From: Candidatus Nanohalarchaeota archaeon
GTDB taxonomy: Archaea; Nanohalarchaeota; Nanosalinia; Nanosalinales; JAFCCC01
Reading direction: 5' to 3'
Length of the DNA stretch: 64,000 bases
Assembly: GCA_017610385.1 (NCBI GenBank)
Contig: JAFCCC010000003.1
Span: 1-64,000 of the forward strand
The notes beneath the pieces are model-generated. The model saw only the letters and a list, made by a program, of their open reading frames with translations, ran no database searches and was not told the DNA's origin. Numbering within the stretch: position 1 is the stretch's first letter; the number at the start of each line of letters is the position of its first letter. The position numbers and the translations under genes are program-made. Below, in pieces: positions 38,046 to 49,477 of this stretch.

Positions 38046-38101
38046 CGAAAATCACTAATAATCTAATTATTTCGAACATATTTAATATTATTGTTTAGTT
38101 A

Positions 38102-38341
38102 CTATACCGTCTCTAATAAAGACGCTATACTCCAAATTTCTGTTCTAGAATATTGTGTTAAATTTGGATCATTACTAGCATCATCTAAAATAGAAATAAC
38201 AGTATTTACTCTGACTGAAACTTCCTCTGTTTCATCCTTTAATGAGATTAAGGCTTCTTTCATCATTTTCTTTACGTTGCTTGGAACTGCTCGGTCTTCG
38301 CAAAGTAAATCCAATTTTTCAGTAATGATTTGTACAGTCAT
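38102..38341 (-). CDS. UPF0147 family protein
   Basis: CEDRAVPSNVKKMMKEALISLKDETEEVSVRVNTVISILDDASNDPNL. Confidence 0.85.
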   Translation of the reverse strand: MTVQIITEKLDLLCEDRAVPSNVKKMMKEALISLKDETEEVSVRVNTVISILDDASNDPNLTQYSRTEIWSIASLLETV

Positions 38342-38362
38342 TTTAATTTTCCTCAGTTCTAC

Positions 38363-38665
38363 TTAGCTATCGTTTTTTAATTTATCTTGCAATTGTTTTT
38401 CTCTTAATTCAAGTGATTTGATTTTAGAATCAAAATCTTCTACTTGATCTTTTAGTTCTTTAGATATTTCTATATAATTCTTTTTAATTATTAACATTCC
38501 TATTGCTTTGTAGATTTCATCTTTTTCTTTTATAGAATTTAAAGATTCCTCTAATTCTGCTTTTTGGACTTTCAAATTTTCTTTTTGTAATAGAATGTTT
38601 TGTACTTGTTGATTTAATAGCTGAATATGCATTGTTTTTTGTTCGTCATTTTTCATTTTAATCAA
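38363..38665 (-). CDS. pfdB: prefoldin beta subunit
   Basis: LNQQVQNILLQKENLKVQKAELEESLNSI...EIYKAIGMLIIKK; operon context. Confidence 0.85.
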   Translation of the reverse strand: MIKMKNDEQKTMHIQLLNQQVQNILLQKENLKVQKAELEESLNSIKEKDEIYKAIGMLIIKKNYIEISKELKDQVEDFDSKIKSLELREKQLQDKLKNDS

Positions 38666-38867
38666 ATTCCATAATTTTTGAGCTCATTTTTGCTAATCTA
38701 ATTGCCGTGTTAACATATGCCCGTAACAAGGAAAGAGTTTCACTTTTAGTTTCTATTATAATTTTATTTTTTTTAACTGTGATTCTATGTGATTCTAAAC
38801 TTGGTTGAATTGCCTTTGCAATTTGCCCAGCATTTTTCACATCTAATTCTATTTTAGCAATATGCAT
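38658..38867 (-). CDS. KEOPS subunit Pcc1-like
   Basis: 69 aa; ETKSETLSLLRAYVNTAIRLAKMSSKIMEF; exosome-operon context. Confidence 0.75.
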   Translation of the reverse strand: MHIAKIELDVKNAGQIAKAIQPSLESHRITVKKNKIIIETKSETLSLLRAYVNTAIRLAKMSSKIMEFD

Positions 38868-38869
38868 AA

Positions 38870-39010
38870 TTATCTTGCTTTAATTGTTTTAGCTATTTCA
38901 GGTCTTTTTTTAAGTAATATTCTTCCTGAACAGTTTGGGCAAATTATTCGATCCACCTTCGGATCAATTTCGATTTCTTTTTCACATTTCGCACAAATAT
39001 ATCCTGCCAT
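38870..39010 (-). CDS. rpoP: DNA-directed RNA polymerase subunit P
   Basis: MAGYICAKCEKEIEIDPKVDRIICPNCSGRILLKKRPEIAKTIKAR (46 aa, below the ORF-track cut-off). Confidence 0.9.
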   Translation of the reverse strand: MAGYICAKCEKEIEIDPKVDRIICPNCSGRILLKKRPEIAKTIKAR

Positions 39011-39011
39011 T

Positions 39012-39260
39012 TTATGCCTCCCTATGTAATCTAGCTAGTAATTTTTCTGAACCAGTATCCACCTGATATGCCCCGCCAATCATTTTGGCACCACAAGACT
39101 TACAAATCCAAATGCCTGCAGCATATCTTTTAAACGCCAACTTTCCGCATTTTGGACATTTCTTTTTTGAGTTCTGTAACTTACTTACCGTAATAACAGC
39201 ATCTCTAACTTTTTTCCCATACTTAGATCCAAACCGTCCAGCACCTTTCTTTTTTGCCAT
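39012..39260 (-). CDS. rpl37ae: ribosomal protein L37Ae
   Basis: MAKKKGAGRFGSKYGKKVRDAV... KCPKCGKLAFKRYAAGIWICKSCGAKMIGGAYQ. Confidence 0.93.
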   Translation of the reverse strand: MAKKKGAGRFGSKYGKKVRDAVITVSKLQNSKKKCPKCGKLAFKRYAAGIWICKSCGAKMIGGAYQVDTGSEKLLARLHREA

Positions 39261-39264
39261 AATC

Positions 39265-40062
39265 TCACTTATCAATCTTTATGTTTTTAAGTTTTTTCCT
39301 TATTATCTTGCTCTGATCTGAACTTTTTTTCATTAAATCTAGAATTTCATCTTTCGTTATTGGCTCAGAACCACCCTTTTGCATTGCACAAATATTTCCG
39401 TTTTCTTTAAATGCAAAGGTTAATCTTGAGTCCACAAGTTCTTCTTCCTCTGCATTAGGATCAAAAACTATTTTTCCACTAATTTTTCTCGCAGTAATTG
39501 AAATTGGAACTTCATTTAACTCTAGTTTTCCAGAATACTTTTCGAAATCGATTTTTTCCGTTTTTAAATCATATGTTGGAATTTTAGTATTCATTAATGC
39601 TACAACAGCACCCAGTGCTGCGGCATCAAAGAGATTTCCGTCATAATCTAATATCTGAATATCTAAAAATACCAGCCAAACTGCTTCGCGTTCTTTAATA
39701 CATAGAGCTTTTGTATTAATCATTTTTGATTCTCTAATGCCTCTATCAACAACACGAGCTAATTCAATTGCTGCTTCTCTTGGTGGCCCAGATTCAAATT
39801 CTGGAGCCGCAATAGGAGATAACTCCGCACCAGTCATTAATACTCCTTCATCAGGACTGTCTTGATATGGTTTACCAACACCCATTTTTACCCCAACCAA
39901 AACCTTTGTTTTTCCTATTTTTACTAGTGCACAACCTTCTGGATTTTTGTTAATATAATTCGGAATAATTTCAATATCTCTAAATTCCTCTAATTTTCTG
40001 CCATCTAATCTTATTCCTTTTTGAATGGAATTGATAATAACACTTTTATTTATCTTCATCAT
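39265..40062 (-). CDS. rrp42: exosome complex component Rrp42
   Basis: RNase PH fold: IRLDGRKLEEFRDIEI... operon rrp4-rrp41-rrp42. Confidence 0.93.
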   Translation of the reverse strand: MMKINKSVIINSIQKGIRLDGRKLEEFRDIEIIPNYINKNPEGCALVKIGKTKVLVGVKMGVGKPYQDSPDEGVLMTGAELSPIAAPEFESGPPREAAIELARVVDRGIRESKMINTKALCIKEREAVWLVFLDIQILDYDGNLFDAAALGAVVALMNTKIPTYDLKTEKIDFEKYSGKLELNEVPISITARKISGKIVFDPNAEEEELVDSRLTFAFKENGNICAMQKGGSEPITKDEILDLMKKSSDQSKIIRKKLKNIKIDK

Positions 40063-40787
40063 TTTTGATCACCTACTTTATACGTATTTTTTAATACGTT
40101 CTTTTGCTGATCGAATAATATCTTACAACCTTTCTGCGCGAGATCTAAAGCGGGTTTCATTTCTTTTTGATTAAGATCCCCATCCAGTTGTAATAAGGTA
40201 ATTTCGTCGCCTCCGTTTATCATCGCAATCGGAAAATCAGCACCACCATAAGAATCTTCTGCTCCCGCAACATCTAAAATTAATTTATCCTGAATTTTAC
40301 CAACTGCGCAAGCAGAAATTAAACCTTTCATTGGAATTCCTGCATCAGCTAATGCTAATGATGCTGCAGTTAATCCAGTTACTCTTGTAGATGCATTTGC
40401 TTGTATAACTTCAATTTCAATTTGAATATCTGCTCTTGGAAATTCTTCTAAAAATATAATTGGTTCCAATGCTTTTTTAATTACCAATCCGATTTCAATT
40501 GATCTTCTGTTTGGTCCTGGTCTGCACCTATCTGTTGTTGAAAATGGCAACATTTGATACCTAACACTTAAAACCGCTTTTTTAGGTTGTTGTCTGTGTT
40601 GAGGATGTAATTTAGTTGGTCCGTAAACCGCGGCTATAACCTTTGTTTCTCCTAGTTCAATTGCTGCTGAACCATCTGCCCGGTCTAAAACCCCTAGTTC
40701 CATTTTTAATGGTCTCATTTCTTCCATATCGCGACCATCTAGTCTTTTTCCATTTTTTATTAATTTAATATCTAATCCCTTTGCCAT
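40059..40787 (-). CDS. rrp41: exosome complex exonuclease Rrp41
   Basis: GKRLDGRDMEEMRPLKMELGVLDRADGSAAIELGETKVIAAVYGP. Confidence 0.95.
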   Translation of the reverse strand: MAKGLDIKLIKNGKRLDGRDMEEMRPLKMELGVLDRADGSAAIELGETKVIAAVYGPTKLHPQHRQQPKKAVLSVRYQMLPFSTTDRCRPGPNRRSIEIGLVIKKALEPIIFLEEFPRADIQIEIEVIQANASTRVTGLTAASLALADAGIPMKGLISACAVGKIQDKLILDVAGAEDSYGGADFPIAMINGGDEITLLQLDGDLNQKEMKPALDLAQKGCKILFDQQKNVLKNTYKVGDQK

Positions 40788-41480
40788 TTATTTCACCTTT
40801 TTTGATTCCTCATCTAACCAATGAGTTATTTTATCTGTTAAACCAGAAGTATGTGCTTCAGCTTCAACCTTTTTAATGGCCCGAACTGCCAATTCTTCGT
40901 TATTTCCTTTTAACCACACTCTTCCATTTTGACCCACAATAATTACACAACCAGTCTTGTCTTTTATTGTACCAACCATTGTACCACTTTTACCAATTAA
41001 TCTGGGAACCTTTGTATGAGAAATTTCAATTATTCGTCCTCCAATTAACTTCTTGGCTCTTCTATCTTTCATAGTTAATTGAACATCTTTCGTTTGTGTT
41101 ACTTTTTTAATTTTTACAACAATCGTGTCGTCTATATCGTAGAAATCCTCTAAAGATTTCTCATTTAAATCAATAAACTCTTCAGTTCCCTCACTCAATG
41201 GCAAAATTCCTTCATATGGTGAATTTAAATCCACCTGCCAAATCGCGTGAGATACCCTACTAATGTAACCAATAACAAAATCATTCTCTCGTGGAATGTA
41301 TTTCCCTTTTAACGGAATTACTCTTACTAATCTATTATTCTTAAATTCTGCGACTCCCAAATATTTGGAGACAATTTTTTTATCATTTCTATAAGTTCCT
41401 GGTCCCGGCAAATAATCCATTCCCTCGAATAGAGCTTCACCAGGTATAACCAAACTTTTATCTTTTACTAATTCTGACAT
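40788..41480 (-). CDS. rrp4: exosome complex RNA-binding protein Rrp4
   Basis: VIPGEALFEGMDYLPGPGTYR; S1 and KH (VPRLIGKSGTMVGTIKDKTGC). Confidence 0.94.
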   Translation of the reverse strand: MSELVKDKSLVIPGEALFEGMDYLPGPGTYRNDKKIVSKYLGVAEFKNNRLVRVIPLKGKYIPRENDFVIGYISRVSHAIWQVDLNSPYEGILPLSEGTEEFIDLNEKSLEDFYDIDDTIVVKIKKVTQTKDVQLTMKDRRAKKLIGGRIIEISHTKVPRLIGKSGTMVGTIKDKTGCVIIVGQNGRVWLKGNNEELAVRAIKKVEAEAHTSGLTDKITHWLDEESKKVK

Positions 41481-41662
41481 ATTATCACTTTATTAAGAAT
41501 CGAGGTTACCTAAAATCATTCTTTATCAACGGTCTGAACTCAATTCTATTTTTCCTTTTTCACTTACTACTAAGAATCGAAAGCTTTATTAACGTAACGG
41601 CCAGCTTCGTTGATGTGCTTGTTGAAGTAATTTATAGTTTATTTTATTTTGTATGTGTATAA

Positions 41663-42008
41663 GTGAGGGGACTTTCGAAGGGCTGTTACCTAACAGCTGA
41701 AATGCCAGCTGGCACCAACAGCGAGTTAACTGAATGTTAACTCACTTCACTTTTTGCATAATTAAATAAAGAGTGCTTTATAAAGTGCGTATAGCCTAAA
41801 GCGTTGATTAACTTGACCGGAAAATATAATTTAAGGTTAAGTTAGCCCAATCACGTTAATCAATTAACCGGTTTCGCGGTTAATTTTGCTTGAGCTTTTA
41901 CTAAAAAGCTCACGCGTTAACCGATTTCCCGGTTACTTTTGTGAAGGGAACTTCTGAAGGAACGTCGCATAAAGTGCTGCCTGATTTTGCAGGCATCCGA
42001 GCGCTCGG
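41663..42008. repeat. dense hairpin cluster, rrp4-lig intergenic region
   Basis: GCTGTT-ACCT-AACAGC, TGCCAGCTGGCA, GAGTTAAC-N5-GTTAACTC, ATTAACCG-N6-CGGTTAAT, TGAGCTTTT-N4-AAAAGCTCA, AACCG-N6-CGGTT, TGCCTG-N6-CAGGCA, CCGAGCGCTCGG. Confidence 0.8.
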
Positions 42009-42051
42009 AGTTAAACACAACTTTAATAGAATATACTTCTAAAAATTATTT

Positions 42052-43758
42052 ATGAAATATTCTAAATTAGCTAAAATTTATGAAAAATTAGAAAGTAATG
42101 GTTCAAGTTTAAAGAAAACAGAAATATTAGCTAATTTTTTAAAAGATAAGAATGCGGAAGTTTTAGATAAATTAATTCTTTTAGCAATGGGACGACCTTT
42201 TCCAGAATGGAGTGAACTTGATTTAGGAATTGCAGCTCAATTAATGATTGAAGCAATTTCAAAGGTAAGCGGTATTTCTAAAAAAAAGCTTAATAATTAC
42301 TGGAGGGAACAAGGAGACTTAGGTTTAGTCGCTGAAAAAGTTTTACAAAATAAAACTCAAAGAACCTTATTTTCCCGGTCTTTAAACATTGAAGAAGTTC
42401 ACAGAAATTTTCAAAAAATTGCAGTAACAGAAGGTTTAAATTCACAATCTCGAAAAATTGCATACATTTCAGAGTTGTTGGCCAATGCAGAACCCTATGA
42501 AGCAAAATATCTTGTAAGAACGATTTTACAAACTCTACGAATTGGTGTAGGTTCGGGAGTTGTTCGAGATGCCATTGTACAGGCATTTGATGTTGAAAAG
42601 GATTTAGTTGAAAGAGCCCACGAGGTTAGTAATGATTTTTCGAAAGTGGCAGTAATTGCAAAAGAAAAAGGAAATGAGGGATTAAAAAAAGTCAAAATGG
42701 AGCTTTTTAAGCCGGTTAGATCCATGGATGCTCAAAAAGTTAGAGATGTAGAAGAAGGATTCAAACGCGTTCAGAATAAAGATGGATTTTTGGTTGTAGA
42801 ACATAAATTAGATGGAATGCGTTGCCAAATACATAAAAACAAAGATAAAATACGTATATTTACAAGACGCCTGGAAAATGTTACAAAACAGTTCCCAGAA
42901 ATTACTAACTTTATTAGAGATCATGTTTCTGCTGAAAAATGTATTATAGATTCAGAACTTACTGCGTATGATCCACAAACAGGGAATAACTTGCCTTTTC
43001 AAGAACTCTCAAAGCGCATTAAAAGAAAATATGATATTGAATTAATAGTAAAAGCGATTCCCGTTTTTATCAACGCATTTGATCTCTTATTCTTAAATGG
43101 AAAAAATTTGATTACGAAACCATACAAAAAGAGATGGAATGAATTAAACGAGATTGTTGAAGAAAAAGAAAAAGAATTTGTTTTAGTTACTCATTTAGAA
43201 ACAGATAAGCCCGAAAACGTTAAAAAATTTTACAAAAGATCTTTAGAACTTAAAAATGAGGGTATTATGTTCAAAAATCTAGATGCAGAGTATAAGCCTG
43301 GTTCTAGAGTTGGTCATATGGTTAAATTAAAGCCGATTATGGAAACATTGGATTTAATAATAGTTGAAGCCGAATGGGGTGAAGGAAAACGATCTAATTG
43401 GCTATCTTCTTTTAAATTAGCGTGTCAGAATGAAACAGGAACCCCCGTAACTATTGGTAAAATGGCTACCGGATTGACAGAAGAACAATTTAGTGAAATA
43501 ACAGAAAAACTAAAACCGCTAATTCTTGAAGAAAGTGGTCGAACAGTTAAGTTAAAACCTCAAATTGTGTTAGAGGTGGCTTATGAAGAGATTCAAAGAA
43601 GTCCAACTTATGAATCGAGGTTTGCATTGAGATTTCCTCGGTTAGTACAATTCAGAGACGATCTAAGCCCAGAAGAGATAGATGACATTAAAAAAGTGAA
43701 AAATTTGTATGATGCACAGAAGCAACACAGAAGTATGGGGGTTAAGAAACGCATTTAA
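42052..43758 (+). CDS. lig: ATP-dependent DNA ligase
   Basis: VVEHKLDGMRCQIHK motif I; IIDSELTAYD; EGIMFKNLDAEYKPGSR; VKLKP. Confidence 0.95.
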   Translation: MKYSKLAKIYEKLESNGSSLKKTEILANFLKDKNAEVLDKLILLAMGRPFPEWSELDLGIAAQLMIEAISKVSGISKKKLNNYWREQGDLGLVAEKVLQNKTQRTLFSRSLNIEEVHRNFQKIAVTEGLNSQSRKIAYISELLANAEPYEAKYLVRTILQTLRIGVGSGVVRDAIVQAFDVEKDLVERAHEVSNDFSKVAVIAKEKGNEGLKKVKMELFKPVRSMDAQKVRDVEEGFKRVQNKDGFLVVEHKLDGMRCQIHKNKDKIRIFTRRLENVTKQFPEITNFIRDHVSAEKCIIDSELTAYDPQTGNNLPFQELSKRIKRKYDIELIVKAIPVFINAFDLLFLNGKNLITKPYKKRWNELNEIVEEKEKEFVLVTHLETDKPENVKKFYKRSLELKNEGIMFKNLDAEYKPGSRVGHMVKLKPIMETLDLIIVEAEWGEGKRSNWLSSFKLACQNETGTPVTIGKMATGLTEEQFSEITEKLKPLILEESGRTVKLKPQIVLEVAYEEIQRSPTYESRFALRFPRLVQFRDDLSPEEIDDIKKVKNLYDAQKQHRSMGVKKRI

Positions 43759-43891
43759 AACTAAAAAGTAATAATATCAAAAGAACTAATTAATAATACA
43801 AGACATAGGAAAGGTTTATATCTAATGAATAACTTATTTTAATTAGGTCGAAACAGTAATAACGCTAAAAAATTTTTTGGTGAAATAAAAA

Positions 43892-44704
43892 ATGGTCGCT
43901 TCAAAAGAAACATTAGATGCATTAGGGTCCATTGGACTAAATATGTATCAAAGGAAGATTTATTCTGCCCTTTTAAGTCGGGGTGTTTCAACTGCAGGAG
44001 AATTAAGTGAAATGACTGGTGTTCCTAGGTCCAGATCCTATGATGTTCTAGAATCTCTGGCCGATATGGGCTTTGCAATTTTAAAACCATCTAAACCTAG
44101 AGAATATGTCGCAATTCCACCTTATGAAGCTTTGGAGAATGTAAAGGAACTACAAAAAGGAAAATTAAAAGATAAATTGGCTAAGATCGAAAAATTGAGA
44201 AACAGCGAAGCTGTTCAGGAGTTAAACATTTTATATAATGAAGGAGTCAGTTTAGTGGATCCAGCAGATCTGTCTGGTGCTTTGAAAGGGCGTTATAATC
44301 TCTATCAGCATTTAGGAAATCTAATTAAGTCTGCTGAACAAGAAGTTAAATTGCTTACAACCGAAACCGGATTAAAAGAATTAGCAGAGAATTATTCAGA
44401 TATTCTGAGTAAAGCAAAAGCAAGAGGGGTACGTATTAAAATTATTGCGCCGATTACATCGGAAAATAAAGAATCCTATTTAACTCTCAAAGACTTTGCG
44501 GATGTAAGATTACCTGAAAGAGAAAATTTAAGTAGAATCTCTATTATAGATGGAAAAAGAACAACAATGGCTTTAACACATGAGAAAGTACATCCAACTC
44601 AAGATACAGCTTTTTGGACAGATTCTTCTCATCTAGCTTCAGGAACCCTAAATCCACTATTTGATATGCTTTGGAATTCTGGAAAGATCCCTGAAAAACC
44701 TTAA
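43892..44704 (+). CDS. TrmB-family transcriptional regulator
   Basis: LDALGSIGLNMYQRKIYSALLSRGVSTAGELSEMTGVPRSRSYDVLESL. Confidence 0.88.
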   Translation: MVASKETLDALGSIGLNMYQRKIYSALLSRGVSTAGELSEMTGVPRSRSYDVLESLADMGFAILKPSKPREYVAIPPYEALENVKELQKGKLKDKLAKIEKLRNSEAVQELNILYNEGVSLVDPADLSGALKGRYNLYQHLGNLIKSAEQEVKLLTTETGLKELAENYSDILSKAKARGVRIKIIAPITSENKESYLTLKDFADVRLPERENLSRISIIDGKRTTMALTHEKVHPTQDTAFWTDSSHLASGTLNPLFDMLWNSGKIPEKP

Positions 44705-44839
44705 AAAGTTTTCGGGGGAAACTATTTTATTCTAATTACCTAAATCAGACTAAAATTGATTATTTCAGTTTTAGAACTCAATCTAAAAACGAGTTTATTT
44801 TAATAGCTCAAATCAAATTATATTTCCTAGAGTGATTTC

Positions 44840-45862
44840 ATGTTAACACAAAAACAAATAATTCAGATTAGAGCGTTATTGGAAAAAGCAAAAACCCCAT
44901 TTTATTTTTTCGATGGGGATCCTGATGGACTATGTTCTTTTCTATTACTAATGAAAAAATATGAGAAAGGGGATTTTGAATGTGCAAATTTTCCTGTTGA
45001 TGATGAAAGACCTTATTTGGAAAAATCAAAGGAAATCTATTCTGATCTTATTGTTATTCTAGATCGTGCGTATATGACTCAAAAGGCAATTAATTCATTC
45101 AGAACAAAAGTTCTGTGGATTGATCATCATCCACCACTTAAACGAAATAATGTATTTTATTTTAATTCGCGTTTAAATAGAAAAGAAGTTCCGACAACGT
45201 ATATGGCATATCAAATTACTAGAGAAAATGAATGGTTGGCCACTGTGGGTACTATTGCAGATTATCATCTTCCAGCCTTTTCTAATAATTTTTCCAGACA
45301 ATATCCTGAAATTCTTCCAAAAAAGATTATTAATCTCGATGAAATCTTGTTCGATACGAAAATGGGCCAATTAATTGATGTATTTAATTTTAATTTGCAT
45401 GGCGCGGAAAATTCCATAAGAAAAAATGTGAATTATCTCTTAAAAATTAAAGATCCCTTGGAAATTTTAGAACAGAAAAATAAAGCAGGGAAATTACTTT
45501 ACAAAAATTATCAAAAGTTAAATAAAAAATATCAAAGACTCTTGAAACTGGCTTTGAAAGAAGAAAATGAAAAATTTATGTTTTTTACATACTCTGGAAA
45601 AGTTGGATTTACTGGAAAATTGAGTATGGAACTAATGTATAGAAAAGATCCAGAAGTGTCTATAGTCGCTAAAGAAGAAAAAGATTCTAATATAATTTCT
45701 ATGAGCCTGAGATCTAGGACTAAAGATGTATCCAAATTGTTAAAACAAGCTTTAGTTGGTTTAGAAGGAGGAGGAGGGGGTCACGAGCATGCTTGTGGCG
45801 CACATATTAAAAAAGAAGATTTTGAGAAGTTTATTAATACTTTTAGAGAGCTTGTTTCGTAA
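44840..45862 (+). CDS. DHH-family phosphoesterase (RecJ-like)
   Basis: FFDGDPDGLCSFLLL, WIDHHPP, GGGGGHEHACGAHI. Confidence 0.88.
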   Translation: MLTQKQIIQIRALLEKAKTPFYFFDGDPDGLCSFLLLMKKYEKGDFECANFPVDDERPYLEKSKEIYSDLIVILDRAYMTQKAINSFRTKVLWIDHHPPLKRNNVFYFNSRLNRKEVPTTYMAYQITRENEWLATVGTIADYHLPAFSNNFSRQYPEILPKKIINLDEILFDTKMGQLIDVFNFNLHGAENSIRKNVNYLLKIKDPLEILEQKNKAGKLLYKNYQKLNKKYQRLLKLALKEENEKFMFFTYSGKVGFTGKLSMELMYRKDPEVSIVAKEEKDSNIISMSLRSRTKDVSKLLKQALVGLEGGGGGHEHACGAHIKKEDFEKFINTFRELVS

Positions 45863-45897
45863 AAAGTTATATAAACAAAATCAGACAAAAGTAAACT

Positions 45898-46437
45898 ATG
45901 ATAAAATGGTCTAAAGCAATATTATTGGAACTTGTTCTGTATATTTTATTTTTTGTTGAGATGGTTTTGATAAGTTTAATTGGACTTACAGTTACAGGCT
46001 ATATAATTGTATATTTAGCAATTTCGCCATTAATTGTCTTGTTTTGTGCCCACAGTTATTTTAATAACCGTAAATTCAATATCCAAGAAGCCTTTTACTT
46101 AGGACTTTTCTGGGCAATTAGTACATTACTTTTAGATTCTTTGTTTACTACGATGGTATTTAAATTGCCACTAATTTATGAATTTTTAAGTTGGGTTATC
46201 TGGTTCTCCTTATTTGAAATTTTAATATTCACCACATTTTCAGGTTCTTTGATGAAAGAAGTAATTCGAGATATTCATGCAGTTAAGGAAAAACCTTCAA
46301 AGAAAACAGTTGTTAAAAAACAGATTCGAAGAACAATTAAAAAACCTGCGAAAAAGACAATCGCAAAGAAAACCAAATCTAAATCAAATTCTGTTAAAAA
46401 ACCTGCGAAAAAGAATAAATCAACAAAGAAAAAATAA
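45898..46437 (+). CDS. membrane protein with histone H1-like Lys/Ala/Pro tail
   Basis: Four hydrophobic segments then KKPAKKTIAKKTKSKSNSVKKPAKKNKSTKKK. Confidence 0.75.
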   Translation: MIKWSKAILLELVLYILFFVEMVLISLIGLTVTGYIIVYLAISPLIVLFCAHSYFNNRKFNIQEAFYLGLFWAISTLLLDSLFTTMVFKLPLIYEFLSWVIWFSLFEILIFTTFSGSLMKEVIRDIHAVKEKPSKKTVVKKQIRRTIKKPAKKTIAKKTKSKSNSVKKPAKKNKSTKKK

Positions 46438-46438
46438 A

Positions 46439-46693
46439 TTAATCTACGACAAAGTCGATTTTCAAATGAAATATATGTGGATAATTCGGATTTTGCCTTG
46501 AACCCTTGATTCTTGGATCCTTAACACAGATTCGAATATCTCTTTTCTTTTCTAATAAATAATCTCTGAAACTTTTCCCACCGAAAATTTCTCTATTTAA
46601 AAAATGACCAACAGCTTTTTCAGCTGAAATATCTATAAAGTGAAATCGATGATATTTTCCATAACCATACTCCCAAACTTCAAAATTTTTCAT
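46439..46693 (-). CDS. hypothetical protein
   Basis: 84 aa; overlaps adk start by 4 nt. Confidence 0.6.
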   Translation of the reverse strand: MKNFEVWEYGYGKYHRFHFIDISAEKAVGHFLNREIFGGKSFRDYLLEKKRDIRICVKDPRIKGSRQNPNYPHIFHLKIDFVVD

Positions 46694-47319
46694 TTTATTT
46701 TATTCACGATTTCTTGAATATCTTTCCAAACCTCCTTAAGTTCTCTATTGGCATCAATCCTTTTCAAAATACTTCTTTTTTCATAGTATTTTATAACTGG
46801 TTTGAGACTTTTATTAAAAACTCTAGTTCTTTTTCTGATAATTTTTGGTCTATCATCCTCTCTTTGAGTTAATTTTTCTCCACATACGTCACAAATACCT
46901 TCTTTTTTTGGAGGTTTTAATTTAATGTGATAGGTGATATCACAGTTTCTACAAATCCATCGGCCAGAAATTCTTTCTATTAATTCTTTTTGATTCACTT
47001 CTAAATAAAGTGCAATATCAATTGCTGTAATTTTCTCTAAAAGTTTAACTTGTTTTAAACTTCGCGGAAATCCGTCTAAAATGAAATTTTGTTTGGCGGC
47101 CCGTTTAATGAATGGTAAAATAAATTCTATGACAATGTAGTCTGGGACTAATATCCCTTTTTTAATGTATTTGTGTGGAGTTCCTTTTTTTGTTTTAGTG
47201 TTCTCATTTTTTCTTAAAATTCCGCCAGTATCAATATATTGCAATTTATATTTTCTACTGATTTTTTCTGCTTGTGTACCTTTACCTGCGCCCGGTGGAC
47301 CTAATAGTACAATTTTCAA
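46690..47319 (-). CDS. adk: adenylate kinase (zinc-lid type)
   Basis: MKIVLLGPPGAGKGTQAEKISRKYKLQYIDTGGIL; lid CxxC...CDVC. Confidence 0.93.
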   Translation of the reverse strand: MKIVLLGPPGAGKGTQAEKISRKYKLQYIDTGGILRKNENTKTKKGTPHKYIKKGILVPDYIVIEFILPFIKRAAKQNFILDGFPRSLKQVKLLEKITAIDIALYLEVNQKELIERISGRWICRNCDITYHIKLKPPKKEGICDVCGEKLTQREDDRPKIIRKRTRVFNKSLKPVIKYYEKRSILKRIDANRELKEVWKDIQEIVNKIK

Positions 47320-48687
<1,368 letters not shown>

Positions 48688-48750
48688 AATTAATAAAGGT
48701 GTTTCTCTTAATTTATAAGTTAAGCTTGAGTAGAGTAAATTGTGATATAA

Positions 48751-49440
48751 ATGCCTAAATTCCAAGTAATTTTAGATTTAGATAATACTCTTTACCCTTT
48801 TCGGGAGAATTTAACACAACTTATGCAGAAGCATTTTGTAGGAAAGGATTTAATGAAGGATTATGTGCACTCTAAACACTATCTCAACGGATCTTTTTTT
48901 GAGTGGGCATTTAGAACTGGTTATGGAAAATTAAATAAACTTCCTAGTTGGAGTCAAAACTTAAGAGAATTAGGGAATACAAGACTTTTTACTCATGGAA
49001 AGCCATACGACGGTGCGCAAGAATTAACTGACAAAATAAGTTCTTTGGATGGGCTTGTTTTCATTTTAACACACAGAGGCACCATAGATTCTCCAGACAT
49101 TTATTTTGATAATGGATTTGAAAAAACCAAACAATGGCTTGCAAATTATAATATTAAACATCATCGGCTGATTTTTACTCAGAAAAAAGTTGAAACCATG
49201 AGAAAATTGGAACAAGAATATAATTTGCCAATTTTAATTAGTTTAGAAGACGCAAAAGAAAATGCAGTGCAGATGGCTCAAGCAGGATTTACAACTTTGC
49301 TTTTAGAAAAAACTTACAATAATATAAACTCTGACTCTCTTGCTCAAGAGTTAATTTCAAACGGAAAATTAATTCTTGTTAAAGATTTGCATGAAGCCCG
49401 CGAAAAATTAGAAGAAATAGCTCATAAATTCGAAAACTAG
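48751..49440 (+). CDS. HAD-superfamily hydrolase-like
   Basis: VILDLDNTLYPFRENL; FILTHRGT; SLEDAKENAVQMAQAGF. Confidence 0.8.
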   Translation: MPKFQVILDLDNTLYPFRENLTQLMQKHFVGKDLMKDYVHSKHYLNGSFFEWAFRTGYGKLNKLPSWSQNLRELGNTRLFTHGKPYDGAQELTDKISSLDGLVFILTHRGTIDSPDIYFDNGFEKTKQWLANYNIKHHRLIFTQKKVETMRKLEQEYNLPILISLEDAKENAVQMAQAGFTTLLLEKTYNNINSDSLAQELISNGKLILVKDLHEAREKLEEIAHKFEN

Positions 49441-49477
49441 GAAAATTAAAAGAAAAAATGAATGAGTTAATTATAAC

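Noticed and set aside
38870-41480. Exosome/RpoP/L37Ae/Pcc1/prefoldin gene order
   Set aside because: Well-known archaeal superoperon; not unusual.
41560-42040. Possible multi-intron tRNA or RNase P RNA in the hairpin cluster
   Set aside because: No GGTTCRANNCC T-arm, matching acceptor stems or RNase P/SRP signature found on either strand.
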